Of a stretch of DNA of 64,000 bases, positions 7,437-17,356 are shown piece by piece. Origin of the DNA: Leisingera thetidis (lineage in GTDB: Bacteria > Pseudomonadota > Alphaproteobacteria > Rhodobacterales > Rhodobacteraceae); NCBI RefSeq assembly GCF_025857195.1, contig NZ_CP109792.1, forward strand, positions 1-64,000, read 5' to 3'. The position numbers were made by a program, and so were the translations under genes. Position 1 is the first letter of the stretch; every line of letters starts with the position of its first letter. Under the pieces are notes generated by a model, which saw only the letters and a list, made by a program, of their open reading frames with translations, was not told where the DNA came from and ran no database searches.

Positions 7437-9271
7437 GACGCCTCAAGTGTCACACGAGGCAAATCTTCGTCAGCCAACTCGATAACAAGCGTCTGGCCGA
7501 TACACATGGCCCGATCCGGCACCTCGTTGAAAAGAAAAGTGGAAATCGGGTCGATCACCCATTTCGTCAATGCGGTGATGGCTCCGCGTCCGCCCATGGT
7601 GGGGTCGATTTCGCCTGCAACCTTCTCAAGAAATACACGTTCCTCAGCGATCCGGACGGCCCGAATTCCATATTTGTCTTGGAGCTGCGCGCGAAGCGAG
7701 CCAAGTTTGCTCCGCATGATTTCAGCCAGAAAGCCCCTGTCACGAACAAAGTTGAACGCGACGATATTGTCACCAATTCGGTTCAAAAGTTCAGGTCGCC
7801 CCATTTCTCTAACGAAATGATCCCGCACGCTGCTGTTGAAAGCCTTCCTCGTCTCTTCGTCGGTCAATGTCGGAGCTATCTCGGCTGCACCAATGTTTGA
7901 GGTGAATATTATGATTGCTTCCGAGAAGCTCACGGTTTGACCACGTCCGTCGGTAAGGCGGCCATCCTCCAGAATTTGCAGAAACTTGTCGAGAATTCGT
8001 ACATGGGCCTTCTCGATTTCGTCGAACAGGAGGACGCAAAAAGGACGCTTTCGGATGGCATTCGTCAACTGCCCACCCTCTTCATAGCCGACATATCCCG
8101 GCGGCGCGCCGATGAGTCTTTGATCGCTGTGTTCATGGTTGAACTCTGACATGTCGAAACGAATGAACGCCTCTTCGTCCCCAAAGAGGAACTCCGCGAG
8201 AGATTTTGCCAGTTCCGTCTTACCGACCCCGGTGGGACCGACGAAGAAAAGAGAACCTTTCGGCATTCGTTGCCGCCTAGAATGCTGCAAGCCTGAAAGG
8301 CCGGTAAAGGCTCGAATGGTGACAGCGGTGACTTTCTCGATCGCGTGAGTTTGGCCTTTGACGCGCTCTTCCAACATGGCCGGCATCGAGAGAAGCTTAT
8401 CGCGGCTGAGTGCCTCCCACGCACTGGTCTGAATACCATGACGATAGAGGCTCAACAGACTGTCGGCCGTCAACTCTTCGGTTTCAGCGCATCGGACGGA
8501 CAATCCTTCGATATTCAGAATATCCTGGCACGACATCCCGTCGAGCGCATCAATCAGGTCCTCATATCCCGCCTGACCGACCTTGGGTCGGTTCTTTAGC
8601 CGCCATTGATGAAGCCGGTCTCCAAGTATCGTGGACCGCTCCTGCCGGTCCGGCAGCGGCACGACGACCTCGCGCAGATGCGCCGGTCCCGGTAGCATCG
8701 ACAAGGGAAGCGCGTGGGCGGCGGGAGTGATCAGAACCAACAGGTTCTTTGGCCCTGCGTCCTCTGGGTGCGCCGCGCCGACAATGGCCTTGGCAAGTTG
8801 CGCAAGTAGGTCTCGTTCACTCTGTGATGGATTCTGGCCGAATGAGAACGCAAAGTTCGCCAGATTGGCGACAAAGGCCGTCGGCTGCGCGGTCTTGTCG
8901 GACAGTACCCTGAGCACGATGGCGACGAAATCTTCCACAGTAACCGGCGAAGGTTCCGCACTGTCAAAACGGGCATCTGGGGCAACAGCATATGTCGCGC
9001 CCCGAGCGTCGGTCGGCCCTGCCGAGCTGGCTAGGGTCTCCCATTTCGCCGCATCGCGGCCGTGGACCCCTGTTACGGGATCCCATTCGATCACGGACTT
9101 GAAGGCGCCCTCGCGAAGGGCCGCGGCGACCATTTCGGGTATGCGCTGATACTCTGTCGTCCAAGGATTGCGGCGCAGATCGTAAACTTCGCCGTGAACG
9201 ACAAGGCAAGACACCAGGCCCGCATGCGTTTCCAAGCTACGCAACCATACAGGACGATGAACCGGTTTCAT
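7433..9271 (-). CDS. ClpB/Hsp100-like AAA+ ATPase with a degenerate N-terminal AAA module
   Basis: This 612-aa protein has one full Hsp100 D2-type AAA+ module in its C-terminal half: Walker A GPTGVGKTELAKSL (about residue 345), pore loop GAPPGYVGYEEGG (about 390), Walker B VLLFDEIEKAH (about 415) and sensor FTSNIGA (about 455). The N-terminal half lacks Walker A but keeps a segment resembling the end of a classical AAA domain (ALPLSMLPGPAHL then VVVPLPDRQERSTIL, about 210-235), which suggests an inactive AAA domain. The ATG at 9271 overlaps the preceding stop (ATGA, 9268-9271); a longer in-frame start at 9340 is rejected. It probably remodels or threads a protein or RNP partner of the operon. 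Confidence 0.87.
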   Translation of the reverse strand: MKPVHRPVWLRSLETHAGLVSCLVVHGEVYDLRRNPWTTEYQRIPEMVAAALREGAFKSVIEWDPVTGVHGRDAAKWETLASSAGPTDARGATYAVAPDARFDSAEPSPVTVEDFVAIVLRVLSDKTAQPTAFVANLANFAFSFGQNPSQSERDLLAQLAKAIVGAAHPEDAGPKNLLVLITPAAHALPLSMLPGPAHLREVVVPLPDRQERSTILGDRLHQWRLKNRPKVGQAGYEDLIDALDGMSCQDILNIEGLSVRCAETEELTADSLLSLYRHGIQTSAWEALSRDKLLSMPAMLEERVKGQTHAIEKVTAVTIRAFTGLSGLQHSRRQRMPKGSLFFVGPTGVGKTELAKSLAEFLFGDEEAFIRFDMSEFNHEHSDQRLIGAPPGYVGYEEGGQLTNAIRKRPFCVLLFDEIEKAHVRILDKFLQILEDGRLTDGRGQTVSFSEAIIIFTSNIGAAEIAPTLTDEETRKAFNSSVRDHFVREMGRPELLNRIGDNIVAFNFVRDRGFLAEIMRSKLGSLRAQLQDKYGIRAVRIAEERVFLEKVAGEIDPTMGGRGAITALTKWVIDPISTFLFNEVPDRAMCIGQTLVIELADEDLPRVTLEAS

Positions 9272-10461
9272 TTCCTGCGCTCCTCCGAACCGTCCGGCAA
9301 CTGCTTGGCCGATTTTCCGATCATGTCCGGATTGCGCCACGAAACCTTCTCTTCCTCGAGTTCGATCCCGTAGATATCCTGCAGCCGAGGTAAGACCTTG
9401 TCAGCGTCATCGAGGCAAGCCTGCCCTTGATAGTGATCGAATTTGTAAGTCATCCCGTCCAGATTGACGCGAAAAGCCGCCTGCGCGCCAGAGGGTCGCT
9501 GTGCTTTGATCACCACGGCGGCGGCCTCGCCCGCTTCGAGCTTCGGGTTGGTAACGACAAACCCCGCGTTGCGCAGTTCTCGCAAAAGACCAGAAACCAC
9601 GTGCCGTCGCGCGGCCTCCTGCAGGGCGCGTTCATCGGCCGCTTGGCGGATCGCAGAAAGCCTTTCACCCAAGTCTTGCAGCGTAAGCTCCTCATCGGTC
9701 AGGTTCGGTCGCAAGCCACTGATCGCTGCTTGGGCCAGATCGTCGCCCAATTGCGCATAGACCGCCATCGCGTCCTCCAGCAGGACTTCCTTCTCGCGTC
9801 GGTCGTCTTCGCGTTGCTTGGCGTGTTTGAGAGTTTCGGCCTTTTCTCGGGCGCCCGCCATTACTGCATCAAGGCGGCTTGCCAGCTCTGAACGCCGACG
9901 CTCATAAACCGCAAGGTCGATTGGCGCGCTCTCAATCTCGCGGCGAAGCGCCATCAGATCCTGCTGGCAGAGGTCCCGCTCGATTGCGCCCGGCAAGGAC
10001 GCACGCGCTTTGCGAAGCATATCGAGCAAATTACTCTGTGCAGCCAGCTCCTGCGCGTTTCTTTCGGTCCGCGCATCGCGTTCGCCCGCCAGGCGCTCCC
10101 GCGCGGTTTCTCGCTCGGCCTCGGCGGCTGCGGCTGCCGCTTCTCTCTCGGCGGCCTGAGCGGCGCGACGGTTCTCACGGGCGCGGCCGTTCAAGCCACG
10201 CATCATACCGGACAAGCGGATGTTTTCATCCCGCGCTTGTTCCGGGTCTCTGCTTAGCAACTGTTCGACCCGCGCAAGCGCCCTGCGGCAATCGCCGTAA
10301 TCTTTTGCAACGAAAACATCCAAACCTTGTTCAGCCAAGGCATCAAGGCGTTCGAGATTTCGTTCGGCATATCGCGCTGTAGTGTCCCGGATGCGGTCGA
10401 GATACATCTCTCTTCGCTTTTGATCTTCTATTCGCCAACGCCTATCTGCCACAAAGCTCAT
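9268..10461 (-). CDS. Coiled-coil protein of unknown function
   Basis: A 397-aa protein that I cannot assign to a named family. Residues ~10-290 are almost entirely charged helix with long alanine/glutamate/arginine runs typical of coiled coil (EREAAAAAAEAERE around residue 115). The C-terminal ~100 residues form a compact alpha/beta domain with VVSGLLRELRNAGFVV, VVIKAQRPSGAQAAF and MTYKFDHYQGQACLDD. The ATG at 10461 (MSFVADRRW) overlaps the stop of the PIN gene (ATGA, 10458-10461), so longer upstream starts inside that gene are unlikely. It may bridge the helicase/PIN proteins and the Clp-like ATPase. Confidence 0.8.
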   Translation of the reverse strand: MSFVADRRWRIEDQKRREMYLDRIRDTTARYAERNLERLDALAEQGLDVFVAKDYGDCRRALARVEQLLSRDPEQARDENIRLSGMMRGLNGRARENRRAAQAAEREAAAAAAEAERETARERLAGERDARTERNAQELAAQSNLLDMLRKARASLPGAIERDLCQQDLMALRREIESAPIDLAVYERRRSELASRLDAVMAGAREKAETLKHAKQREDDRREKEVLLEDAMAVYAQLGDDLAQAAISGLRPNLTDEELTLQDLGERLSAIRQAADERALQEAARRHVVSGLLRELRNAGFVVTNPKLEAGEAAAVVIKAQRPSGAQAAFRVNLDGMTYKFDHYQGQACLDDADKVLPRLQDIYGIELEEEKVSWRNPDMIGKSAKQLPDGSEERRK

Positions 10462-12338
10462 TTCTGGATGTCCCTCCGCCGTGTCTTTGATTCGGCTATG
10501 AAAACTTCTGCCGTCATCACATCGATATCGTATGATTTGCACCTCGGCACGAAATCCAGGTCCTGGGAGACGAGAATTATTTTGCGATCTGGCTGACGGT
10601 ACGGAATCAGGACTGCAATAATCTCTCCATCTGCATTTCGTTTGTCGCCTGACTTTAGGTGGCTCACATCAGGGAAAGGTGCCGTCCATTGATTTTTCGG
10701 AAGTGTCGAAATTGCGCGCAAATTCTTCCGACTTTTCCATCGGAAGTCGTCTCGCTGTGTTTTCTTCCTTTCGATTTCGTCCGCAACCGTTTGCGGAAAA
10801 ACAAAAAAATCTGTCGGCAAGAGGTGATCGGCGAGGTCGCCGAACTCAAGAATAGCAGAGGTATCAAATGCGATGACCCTGTTGCATTCGGGCGGAATAT
10901 GCCCCACCTCCCGAGATTGCTCATTAATTTCGGAAGCAAGTTCCGTTGCCGTAGGGTCGAGTCTGCCGAGTTCAGGCTGTGAACGTCGGAATTGAGCCAG
11001 TGAGGGTTCACTCGCCAAGGTTTCGACCAGCCCTTCAATGATAGGGCGCGGCAGAATTTCCAACGCGTCAACAATCCTTTGCATCCACGTTTGCGACCCC
11101 GGCTCATGCCTGACCCGATCAATGAGCCCCATCCAAAACTCTGACGGCTTCAGCCAAAATGCAGGCAGCACAAATATCTCCGGCGCTTCTGAAAACCGGC
11201 ATTCGCTTTCAAGGGCAGCGACCAATTCGCTCCATTCCGAACCGCTCTGCGCAAAGCCACCTGTCCTGCGGAACACCCCGATTTCAGCGTGCAATCCTTC
11301 CCATATGATGGGCAACCTAAGGTATTCGCGCCCCTCCCTCGCCAGAAAGACACCCGCGACACCTGGATTGTCTTCGCGCGGATAAGCCACCCGCATGGCT
11401 TGCCCCCGGGCCGGCGGCGAAATGAAGGTCGGCGCGGTTACCCCCGCCACGGGATCGAGCTTGGCCAGGACGGCCAATGACGGAAAATCCAACTCAGTTG
11501 ATATAGTCTCGGGCAAGCCACGAACCAATGTCAGCCCATCGAGCCCCTCGGGCAAACGGCAATGGAGCGAGACCTCGGCATCATCGTCAAGGCTGGAGTG
11601 GTTCGATCCGTCCTGGCGGTCCGGCAACAACCAGGAACGCCGCACCGTTTGTGGAAGACCGCGTAGGTACTCGCTCTCGCGCGGGTCGCTGCATTCGAAG
11701 GAAAGCTCGCCGTCATTGAGGACAAGCATCGCGTCGCTGCGTCGCCATCGATGACCAATCTTCTCGCAGGTTGCATTGTATACTTGCATGTCGTCCTGCA
11801 ATTCAGCCCTGAGTTCGCCGTCGATCCAATGCCGAGGAGGATCGGTCGCGAAAGGATCGACAGGGATACGGAAACAGCTCCCCTCCACGGGCTCGGGCAG
11901 CAGAACACCGGCCTGAACGATTTCTTCTAGCACCGGATCAAAGAACCGCTCGATTGTTCGATCCTGTGCCGATTTTTGGGCTTGCTCTGACGGCTCCGCC
12001 GCACATGCACCATTCGGCTCCTCTGGCCCGGGCGCAAGATCGACAAGGCGGAGCAAGGACGGGTCGATTTCGTGCTCTGCGACCCGATGAACGCGCCCGC
12101 GTTCGATAAGATCGCCGAGCACATCGGGCAAGATTTCCCTTGCGCCCGACACGCCAAAAACCTCCCGAAACAAGCTTCCGATCGGTGCTTTGGCCAAGGT
12201 GTTGTCGCTTTGCGAAAACCGAACCACTGCCTCTTCCAGAGCCCGGTGCAGTGGAGTGAGTTCCGGAAGGAGGCGATAGGTTACCTTTGCACGAAGGTGC
12301 AGGACCGGAAACCACACAGATACCTCTCCTAGCCTCAT
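10458..12338 (-). CDS. PIN-domain ribonuclease-like protein, 626 aa
   Basis: The C-terminal ~140 residues form a PIN nuclease fold with its acidic residues in place: VIAFDTSAILEF (Asp near 488), VADEIERKK (Glu near 515), NADGEIIAV (Asp near 570) and VSQDLDF (Asp near 590). These would bind Mg2+/Mn2+ for RNA cleavage. The first ~480 residues are a large unrecognised region beginning MRLGEVSVWFPVLHLRAKVTY. The start overlaps the helicase stop (ATGA, 12335-12338) and the stop overlaps the coiled-coil gene start. The large N-terminal extension and the helicase partner argue against an ordinary VapC toxin. The PIN call is good; the substrate is unknown. Confidence 0.83.
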   Translation of the reverse strand: MRLGEVSVWFPVLHLRAKVTYRLLPELTPLHRALEEAVVRFSQSDNTLAKAPIGSLFREVFGVSGAREILPDVLGDLIERGRVHRVAEHEIDPSLLRLVDLAPGPEEPNGACAAEPSEQAQKSAQDRTIERFFDPVLEEIVQAGVLLPEPVEGSCFRIPVDPFATDPPRHWIDGELRAELQDDMQVYNATCEKIGHRWRRSDAMLVLNDGELSFECSDPRESEYLRGLPQTVRRSWLLPDRQDGSNHSSLDDDAEVSLHCRLPEGLDGLTLVRGLPETISTELDFPSLAVLAKLDPVAGVTAPTFISPPARGQAMRVAYPREDNPGVAGVFLAREGREYLRLPIIWEGLHAEIGVFRRTGGFAQSGSEWSELVAALESECRFSEAPEIFVLPAFWLKPSEFWMGLIDRVRHEPGSQTWMQRIVDALEILPRPIIEGLVETLASEPSLAQFRRSQPELGRLDPTATELASEINEQSREVGHIPPECNRVIAFDTSAILEFGDLADHLLPTDFFVFPQTVADEIERKKTQRDDFRWKSRKNLRAISTLPKNQWTAPFPDVSHLKSGDKRNADGEIIAVLIPYRQPDRKIILVSQDLDFVPRCKSYDIDVMTAEVFIAESKTRRRDIQK

Positions 12339-15300
12339 GGGTTATTCCTCTTGGAGCGCAGCGGTTTTGGCCCAAGGATATCTTTGGCCTGCCAGAGACC
12401 GCCAAGTTCCTTGATGTCACCGATGATCTGCCCATAGACGGGGGTGCGTCGCGGCGCGCCACCGTCAACAGGTTCGATCGCAACCTCAAATCGCTCGAAG
12501 GTCTTTCGCGCTCCGATCACCACCAAGAGATCGCGCGCCCGCGAGAACGCCACATTGATCCTTTCGAATTTCGCCGGATTGGAGTTCTTGCCCAAACGCC
12601 GAGATCTGTTGCGAACCATGCTCACGATCACGATGTCCGCCTCCTTCCCCTGGAATCGGTCGACCGTCTCGACGTCTATTTGTAGGCCCTTGAAACGCTG
12701 GCCGAGCCTGGACTCGAGTTCTTTGCGGATCAACCTTTTCTGGCGGTTGTAGAAAGTGGCGACGGCGATGGTCTTGGTGCGATGTTCCCGTTCGCAGGTA
12801 TTGACGAGGTCCTCGACGACTTGGGCAACGAGCCGTGCCTCAAGCTTGTTTCCGATGCCGGTCCCGTCGCTGTCCTCATAGGCAACCTTTCCGGCTTCAT
12901 CTTCCGAACTGTCGATCCACAGCGCATGAAGACTCTCTGTAAGATATTGTCCGCCGGTTCGAGAGTTCAGGTTTAGGCCATGTGTCCTCCATGACCATCT
13001 GGCGCTGGTATCCAGCCCATCCGGATCGGTCAGTCCGGATTGCAATCGCCCATCGTAGAAACGATTGATCAGCGACATGATCTGCGGATGCATGCGGTAT
13101 TGGGTGTTCAGGGCTGCCCTACTACGGGGGTCTATTTCGGCAAAGCCGTCGCGGAACAGCGATGCCGTCGTCAAACGCTCGTATTTACGAAGCAATTCTG
13201 CCTCACGCTCCAAAGCATCCGCATCCTCGTCGTCCGTGGGAGACGTGTCCGGGTTCGAGAAAGACGCAAACTCGAACGTCGGAGGAAGCTGCCGGTGATC
13301 ACCAACAAGGATCGTCTTGGGTGCAAGAAGCATCGGGCGTAGCAACTCCAGCGGAGTCGCCTTGCTGACCTCGTCAACGATCACCACATCAAAGCTGGAA
13401 AATCCGTTGTCCGAAAGGATCCTGAAGTCGGCGTTGCACGTGATGCCGATAACATTGGCGCTGCGGACGTAGCGTTCGCCCATGCGATCCGTGGCGGAGG
13501 GTTTGTTTGCCTGCTGCTTCAGGTCGCCAACCCATTGATCCAGCAAAGGCAACCAATCCTCAAGTGGATTGGCTTCTGCGAGGCGGCTTGCTTGCAAGTC
13601 CAGAATGCCCTCGATCCGGGCAATTGCGGCTGAAAGGTCTGACGGCGACGATTCGGCCGGAAGATCGAGAAATTCACTCGCCTCCGACAACAGTTTCACA
13701 CACTGTTCATTGACCGTATCGCCACGGATGCGTGCATCGTCCAGGGCCTGCTGTGCAAGCAGACGCGCGCGACCGGCCACTGCTTCGGTTTTTGCGCTCG
13801 CCTCGTCGTCGCCGGATCCTTCCGCTAAGGGCGACACATTATCCGGCCACGCATGGAGTATCCGCTGTCTTGCGCCCTCGGCGCTCTCTCGTCCAACTTG
13901 ATCCCCTTCGTCCCTCAACCTCGACTGGATGCCGCGGATCCGTTCTTGCACCTGGCGATGCAGAGCTGGCGCCGAGACCTCAAGATGCGCCCTACCTCCC
14001 TCCTGCTCAACAATCATTGCTAGAAGCTCGGACACATCTGGCGCGAGCTCAGGCCAAAAGCAGGAGGGATCCCAATCCTCCAAATTCGCAAGCGCGTTGC
14101 GAGCCATGGCCCACCATGCCGCACGCCTGTTAGTTTCTGACGCCACCTTCTGGAGCGTTTTCACCTCGTCCAACCGTGCATTGGCTCGCTTGAGCGTATC
14201 CTTGCGCGCCGCAATGTCCGCATCGGAAACCCTTCGGTCATCGTCCAGCTTTTGGGCGCGCCCGAGCCAGATCTGCAGTTGCTTGATCTCTGCTGTCAGC
14301 GACTTGAGCGGCCCGCTCACCTTCTGTTTCACATGTTCTGCGGCCATCCCATACCACTCGGCGACAGCTGTCGATTTCCTTTCCTCTCCGTCGTTTTTGC
14401 TTAGCCAAAGCTGTCGAACCTCGGGGTCATCCCTCAGGCGATCAAGGGCGTTCTCGACCGCAAGGTTGGTCTGCGAGGCAATCAGCACGCGATGCCCCGA
14501 CCGGACGAAGTGCGCGCAAGCCGCAGCGATCATCGTGGTCTTTCCGGTTCCCGGCGGGCCCTGAACATAGGCGATTTCGGGCGCGGCCAGCATGACGCCG
14601 ACGGCAGCTTTTTGATCCTCGTTAAGGCGGTACATCTGGGCGATCTGCTCATTCAAAAGCCGATCAGGCCTGTCTGATGGTTTTGCCGCCAGCGCCACGT
14701 TGAAAAGCGACGCCATCAAATAGGGGGCAGCGGGCAAGCGGTTGGCTTGCCGCCGACCGCTCGCCCCGAACTGCAATTGCGTCAGGGCTGACCCGTAACG
14801 ATTAAGTTGCGTCTTTGAGCCGGCTGCTTCGCTCAAATCTCTCAATCCAAGCGATGTGCTTTCGGCCATCTTGGCCAACGCAGCCACATCAGCCTTGCGC
14901 GAAAATTTCAGCTGGACCTGAATGGCTTTGGGGTCAGGCCATGGGCAATCCTTCAAGAAATCCTGCCTGAGTGTAGCGGGTCCGATTACCTTGAAATCAG
15001 TACAGCGATAACGGATGTTGCGGCCCTTACGATCACCCTGCTTCCAGGGTTCTTCCAATGGATAGAGCTCAACACTGCGGCGTGTGTCCTTCGGCAGGCG
15101 GGCACCGGAAATATGGCGGACCGCCGCAGCACCTTCACAAATGACAACACCATTCCAGGCATTGTCTTCCCACTCGCCGGGTCCCAATGCTGCCCAAGGC
15201 GCCTTGCGCGAAATCTCGCGGTTGGCCCAGTCCAGATAGCCTTGCCAGTCAGTCAACCGATCCTGGAGCTCTTCCTCCAGCATGTCTGGTAGAGCTAGCG

Positions 15301-17356
15301 CTTGCTCTAGGATCTCATCAAGTGCAGGTGCCGCTGCTGGCAACGAGCGTCGCGATGTATAGCGCAAAAATGAAGCGACTGCCTCAAACGGGCGCGGCGC
15401 GCAATCCGGAACTACCGCAGCGTCCAGAACTAGAAGCGTCGTGTTGTCCGGTGTATTTCTGGAACCGTAATCGAGCCGGCAAAGCAGGCAAACCGACATT
15501 GCCTCAGGCAAGCAGCTTTGCAGTTGCGGCAGCACTTCTGCAGGTCGAACCAGAACAAGCAGCTGGTCATCCTTCTTTGACACCAGGGAGACGAAAAACG
15601 GCCGTTCCTCCTCGTCATCGCCAAAGACAATGTCGCAGAAACGGTCGATGAATTCGGGGCGCTCGGCTTCACTTGGCTCCACTTCGTCACGAATGGCTGC
15701 AAAGACCGTCGCAAGTCTTTCATCATCCTTGCTCACATAGCCTGTTTGCTCGCGGCGCTGGAGCAAGACCGGCAAGGTCGCAAGAGAGGACAATCCCTCG
15801 CCGCGCCGTCGATAGGTCGCTCGGGCAACAGCAGTCTCGAGTTGAGGAACCTCCTGCTCCCGGAACGTGCCAGTCTTCGGGTCATGAACCATTCCGGCCT
15901 TTTGCGCACGATCCTGAAGCCGGCGACGCAAACGAGCCTCGGCGCGCTGGAGAGGTTCGAGATGCGCTCTGGCCCGACCATCGCAATCAGCAAGTGCGGC
16001 TTCCAGCCTTGCACGTCGCCCGTCGATCATACTCAAAAGGCGCGCTCGGCTCTGTTCTGCGCGTTGCAGATGCCCGGCCGCGTCGTCTATCTCTTTTTCG
16101 TTTTCGTCGAGGGCAGTTTGTGCGTGACAGAGCATGTTATCCAAGCGAGCCGTCACATGCCGCTGATGCTCGACCTCAAATTCCTTTCGGTATTTCGAAA
16201 GTTCAGATTCGTGCGCTTCCAGTTCGGATTTGATTTCGTGGACCATCCGCTCGATGTTCGCGAGCTTGTTTGAGATATCACTCAAATTCGCTTTGGTTTC
16301 GTCGATCAGCTTTCCGCGCACAGATTCCGGCAGCGCCTCAAGCTCAGTCTCGTACGTGGCACGCAGGTCTGCCAACTCTTTCCTAATACGCTCTACATCC
16401 GCGCTTGCAGTGTCCAATTCCTGCCGTCGGGTGTTGATGTCCTTTCGAATGGAATCTTCACTACGCCAGAAAAAGTTGCGCGGATCCAGATTACGTGCGG
16501 TCCACTCGATCCACCCAGCCAAGGCCAATTGCGAGGCTCGTGTACGAGCGTCCTCCATCTCGCCGTTCAGCCGATTCAAATCGACTTCCGCAGTCAAAAT
16601 CTCGTTTTCACGCGTCCTCAATAGATCCACATTTTTTTCTGATTCCGCCTGAAATTCCGCTTCGAGATATGTCTCGCGCTTTCTCAAAGCTTCATGAAAT
16701 GCCGGTGGAGCCCCCCCTCCTAGCAAGAGAAACAATTGCTGCTCGGCAGCGTTATTCGCTTCCGTCAGGACCTGTGTCTCTTGTGACGTCTCGTCACGTC
16801 GTTTCCGTAAATCCTCGATCTGCGTCTCGACTCGCGCGATCTCCTGCTTCAGACCGGACAGCGCATCGTCGGCAAATTCCTTCGCTTTTGCGTTTTCTGT
16901 CTCCGACCACCTCCCCTCGCGCGCCCTTAAAATCAAGTCTTGGCACTTTTCCCGGTTGCCCTCGAAGCTCCCTAGCTCCGCCGCGACGTGGTCGCAGGTG
17001 GTGTTGGCTCTGTCCAGGCAGGCTTGAAGTTTCAGGAGCCGCAAATCGGCGGCGTCTGTCGCCTTTGACTTCAGTCGTTCGGCATCTTGTCGTGCCTGCT
17101 CCAGGCGCTTGCTAAGAGATTCGAGTTCTCGTTCATCCTCTCGGAAAATCTTCCGCAGATGATCAACAAGGAAGATTTCGATGCCATCAGGGAGAAATTG
17201 CGGATTAGTTCCTCTGGTGGTGAAATCCAATGTTCGCTCCCGCGTTGCCTCGGTCGTCGACCGCAGACAGAGCGTGCCAAAGAGGTAACTTGATGTAAAT
17301 ATGCCAAAATACCAATTGCGGAACAGGTTTTCGTCACGGTTTTCGCCGACAGCCAA
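12335..17356 (-). CDS. Very large SF1 helicase (UPF1/DNA2-like) with long coiled coils
   Basis: This 1673-aa protein has ~500 residues of coiled coil after the N-terminus (about 70-560), a linker, then a superfamily 1 helicase core: Walker A QGPPGTGKTT (about 935), DEAD-type box VVIVDEVSK (about 1325), GDHRQLPPTF (about 1350), TQYRMHPQIM (about 1417), VDRFQGKEADIVIVSM (about 1565) and NVAFSRARDL (about 1600). About 390 residues with helical insertions separate motifs I and II. This pattern is that of UPF1/SMUBP2/DNA2-type enzymes acting on RNA or DNA. No in-frame ATG occurs near the N-terminus; the first usable codon is TTG at 17356, which lies inside the relic of an H-NS-like gene, so the true start is uncertain. 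It heads the five-gene operon. Confidence 0.85.
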   Translation of the reverse strand: MAVGENRDENLFRNWYFGIFTSSYLFGTLCLRSTTEATRERTLDFTTRGTNPQFLPDGIEIFLVDHLRKIFREDERELESLSKRLEQARQDAERLKSKATDAADLRLLKLQACLDRANTTCDHVAAELGSFEGNREKCQDLILRAREGRWSETENAKAKEFADDALSGLKQEIARVETQIEDLRKRRDETSQETQVLTEANNAAEQQLFLLLGGGAPPAFHEALRKRETYLEAEFQAESEKNVDLLRTRENEILTAEVDLNRLNGEMEDARTRASQLALAGWIEWTARNLDPRNFFWRSEDSIRKDINTRRQELDTASADVERIRKELADLRATYETELEALPESVRGKLIDETKANLSDISNKLANIERMVHEIKSELEAHESELSKYRKEFEVEHQRHVTARLDNMLCHAQTALDENEKEIDDAAGHLQRAEQSRARLLSMIDGRRARLEAALADCDGRARAHLEPLQRAEARLRRRLQDRAQKAGMVHDPKTGTFREQEVPQLETAVARATYRRRGEGLSSLATLPVLLQRREQTGYVSKDDERLATVFAAIRDEVEPSEAERPEFIDRFCDIVFGDDEEERPFFVSLVSKKDDQLLVLVRPAEVLPQLQSCLPEAMSVCLLCRLDYGSRNTPDNTTLLVLDAAVVPDCAPRPFEAVASFLRYTSRRSLPAAAPALDEILEQALALPDMLEEELQDRLTDWQGYLDWANREISRKAPWAALGPGEWEDNAWNGVVICEGAAAVRHISGARLPKDTRRSVELYPLEEPWKQGDRKGRNIRYRCTDFKVIGPATLRQDFLKDCPWPDPKAIQVQLKFSRKADVAALAKMAESTSLGLRDLSEAAGSKTQLNRYGSALTQLQFGASGRRQANRLPAAPYLMASLFNVALAAKPSDRPDRLLNEQIAQMYRLNEDQKAAVGVMLAAPEIAYVQGPPGTGKTTMIAAACAHFVRSGHRVLIASQTNLAVENALDRLRDDPEVRQLWLSKNDGEERKSTAVAEWYGMAAEHVKQKVSGPLKSLTAEIKQLQIWLGRAQKLDDDRRVSDADIAARKDTLKRANARLDEVKTLQKVASETNRRAAWWAMARNALANLEDWDPSCFWPELAPDVSELLAMIVEQEGGRAHLEVSAPALHRQVQERIRGIQSRLRDEGDQVGRESAEGARQRILHAWPDNVSPLAEGSGDDEASAKTEAVAGRARLLAQQALDDARIRGDTVNEQCVKLLSEASEFLDLPAESSPSDLSAAIARIEGILDLQASRLAEANPLEDWLPLLDQWVGDLKQQANKPSATDRMGERYVRSANVIGITCNADFRILSDNGFSSFDVVIVDEVSKATPLELLRPMLLAPKTILVGDHRQLPPTFEFASFSNPDTSPTDDEDADALEREAELLRKYERLTTASLFRDGFAEIDPRSRAALNTQYRMHPQIMSLINRFYDGRLQSGLTDPDGLDTSARWSWRTHGLNLNSRTGGQYLTESLHALWIDSSEDEAGKVAYEDSDGTGIGNKLEARLVAQVVEDLVNTCEREHRTKTIAVATFYNRQKRLIRKELESRLGQRFKGLQIDVETVDRFQGKEADIVIVSMVRNRSRRLGKNSNPAKFERINVAFSRARDLLVVIGARKTFERFEVAIEPVDGGAPRRTPVYGQIIGDIKELGGLWQAKDILGPKPLRSKRNNP

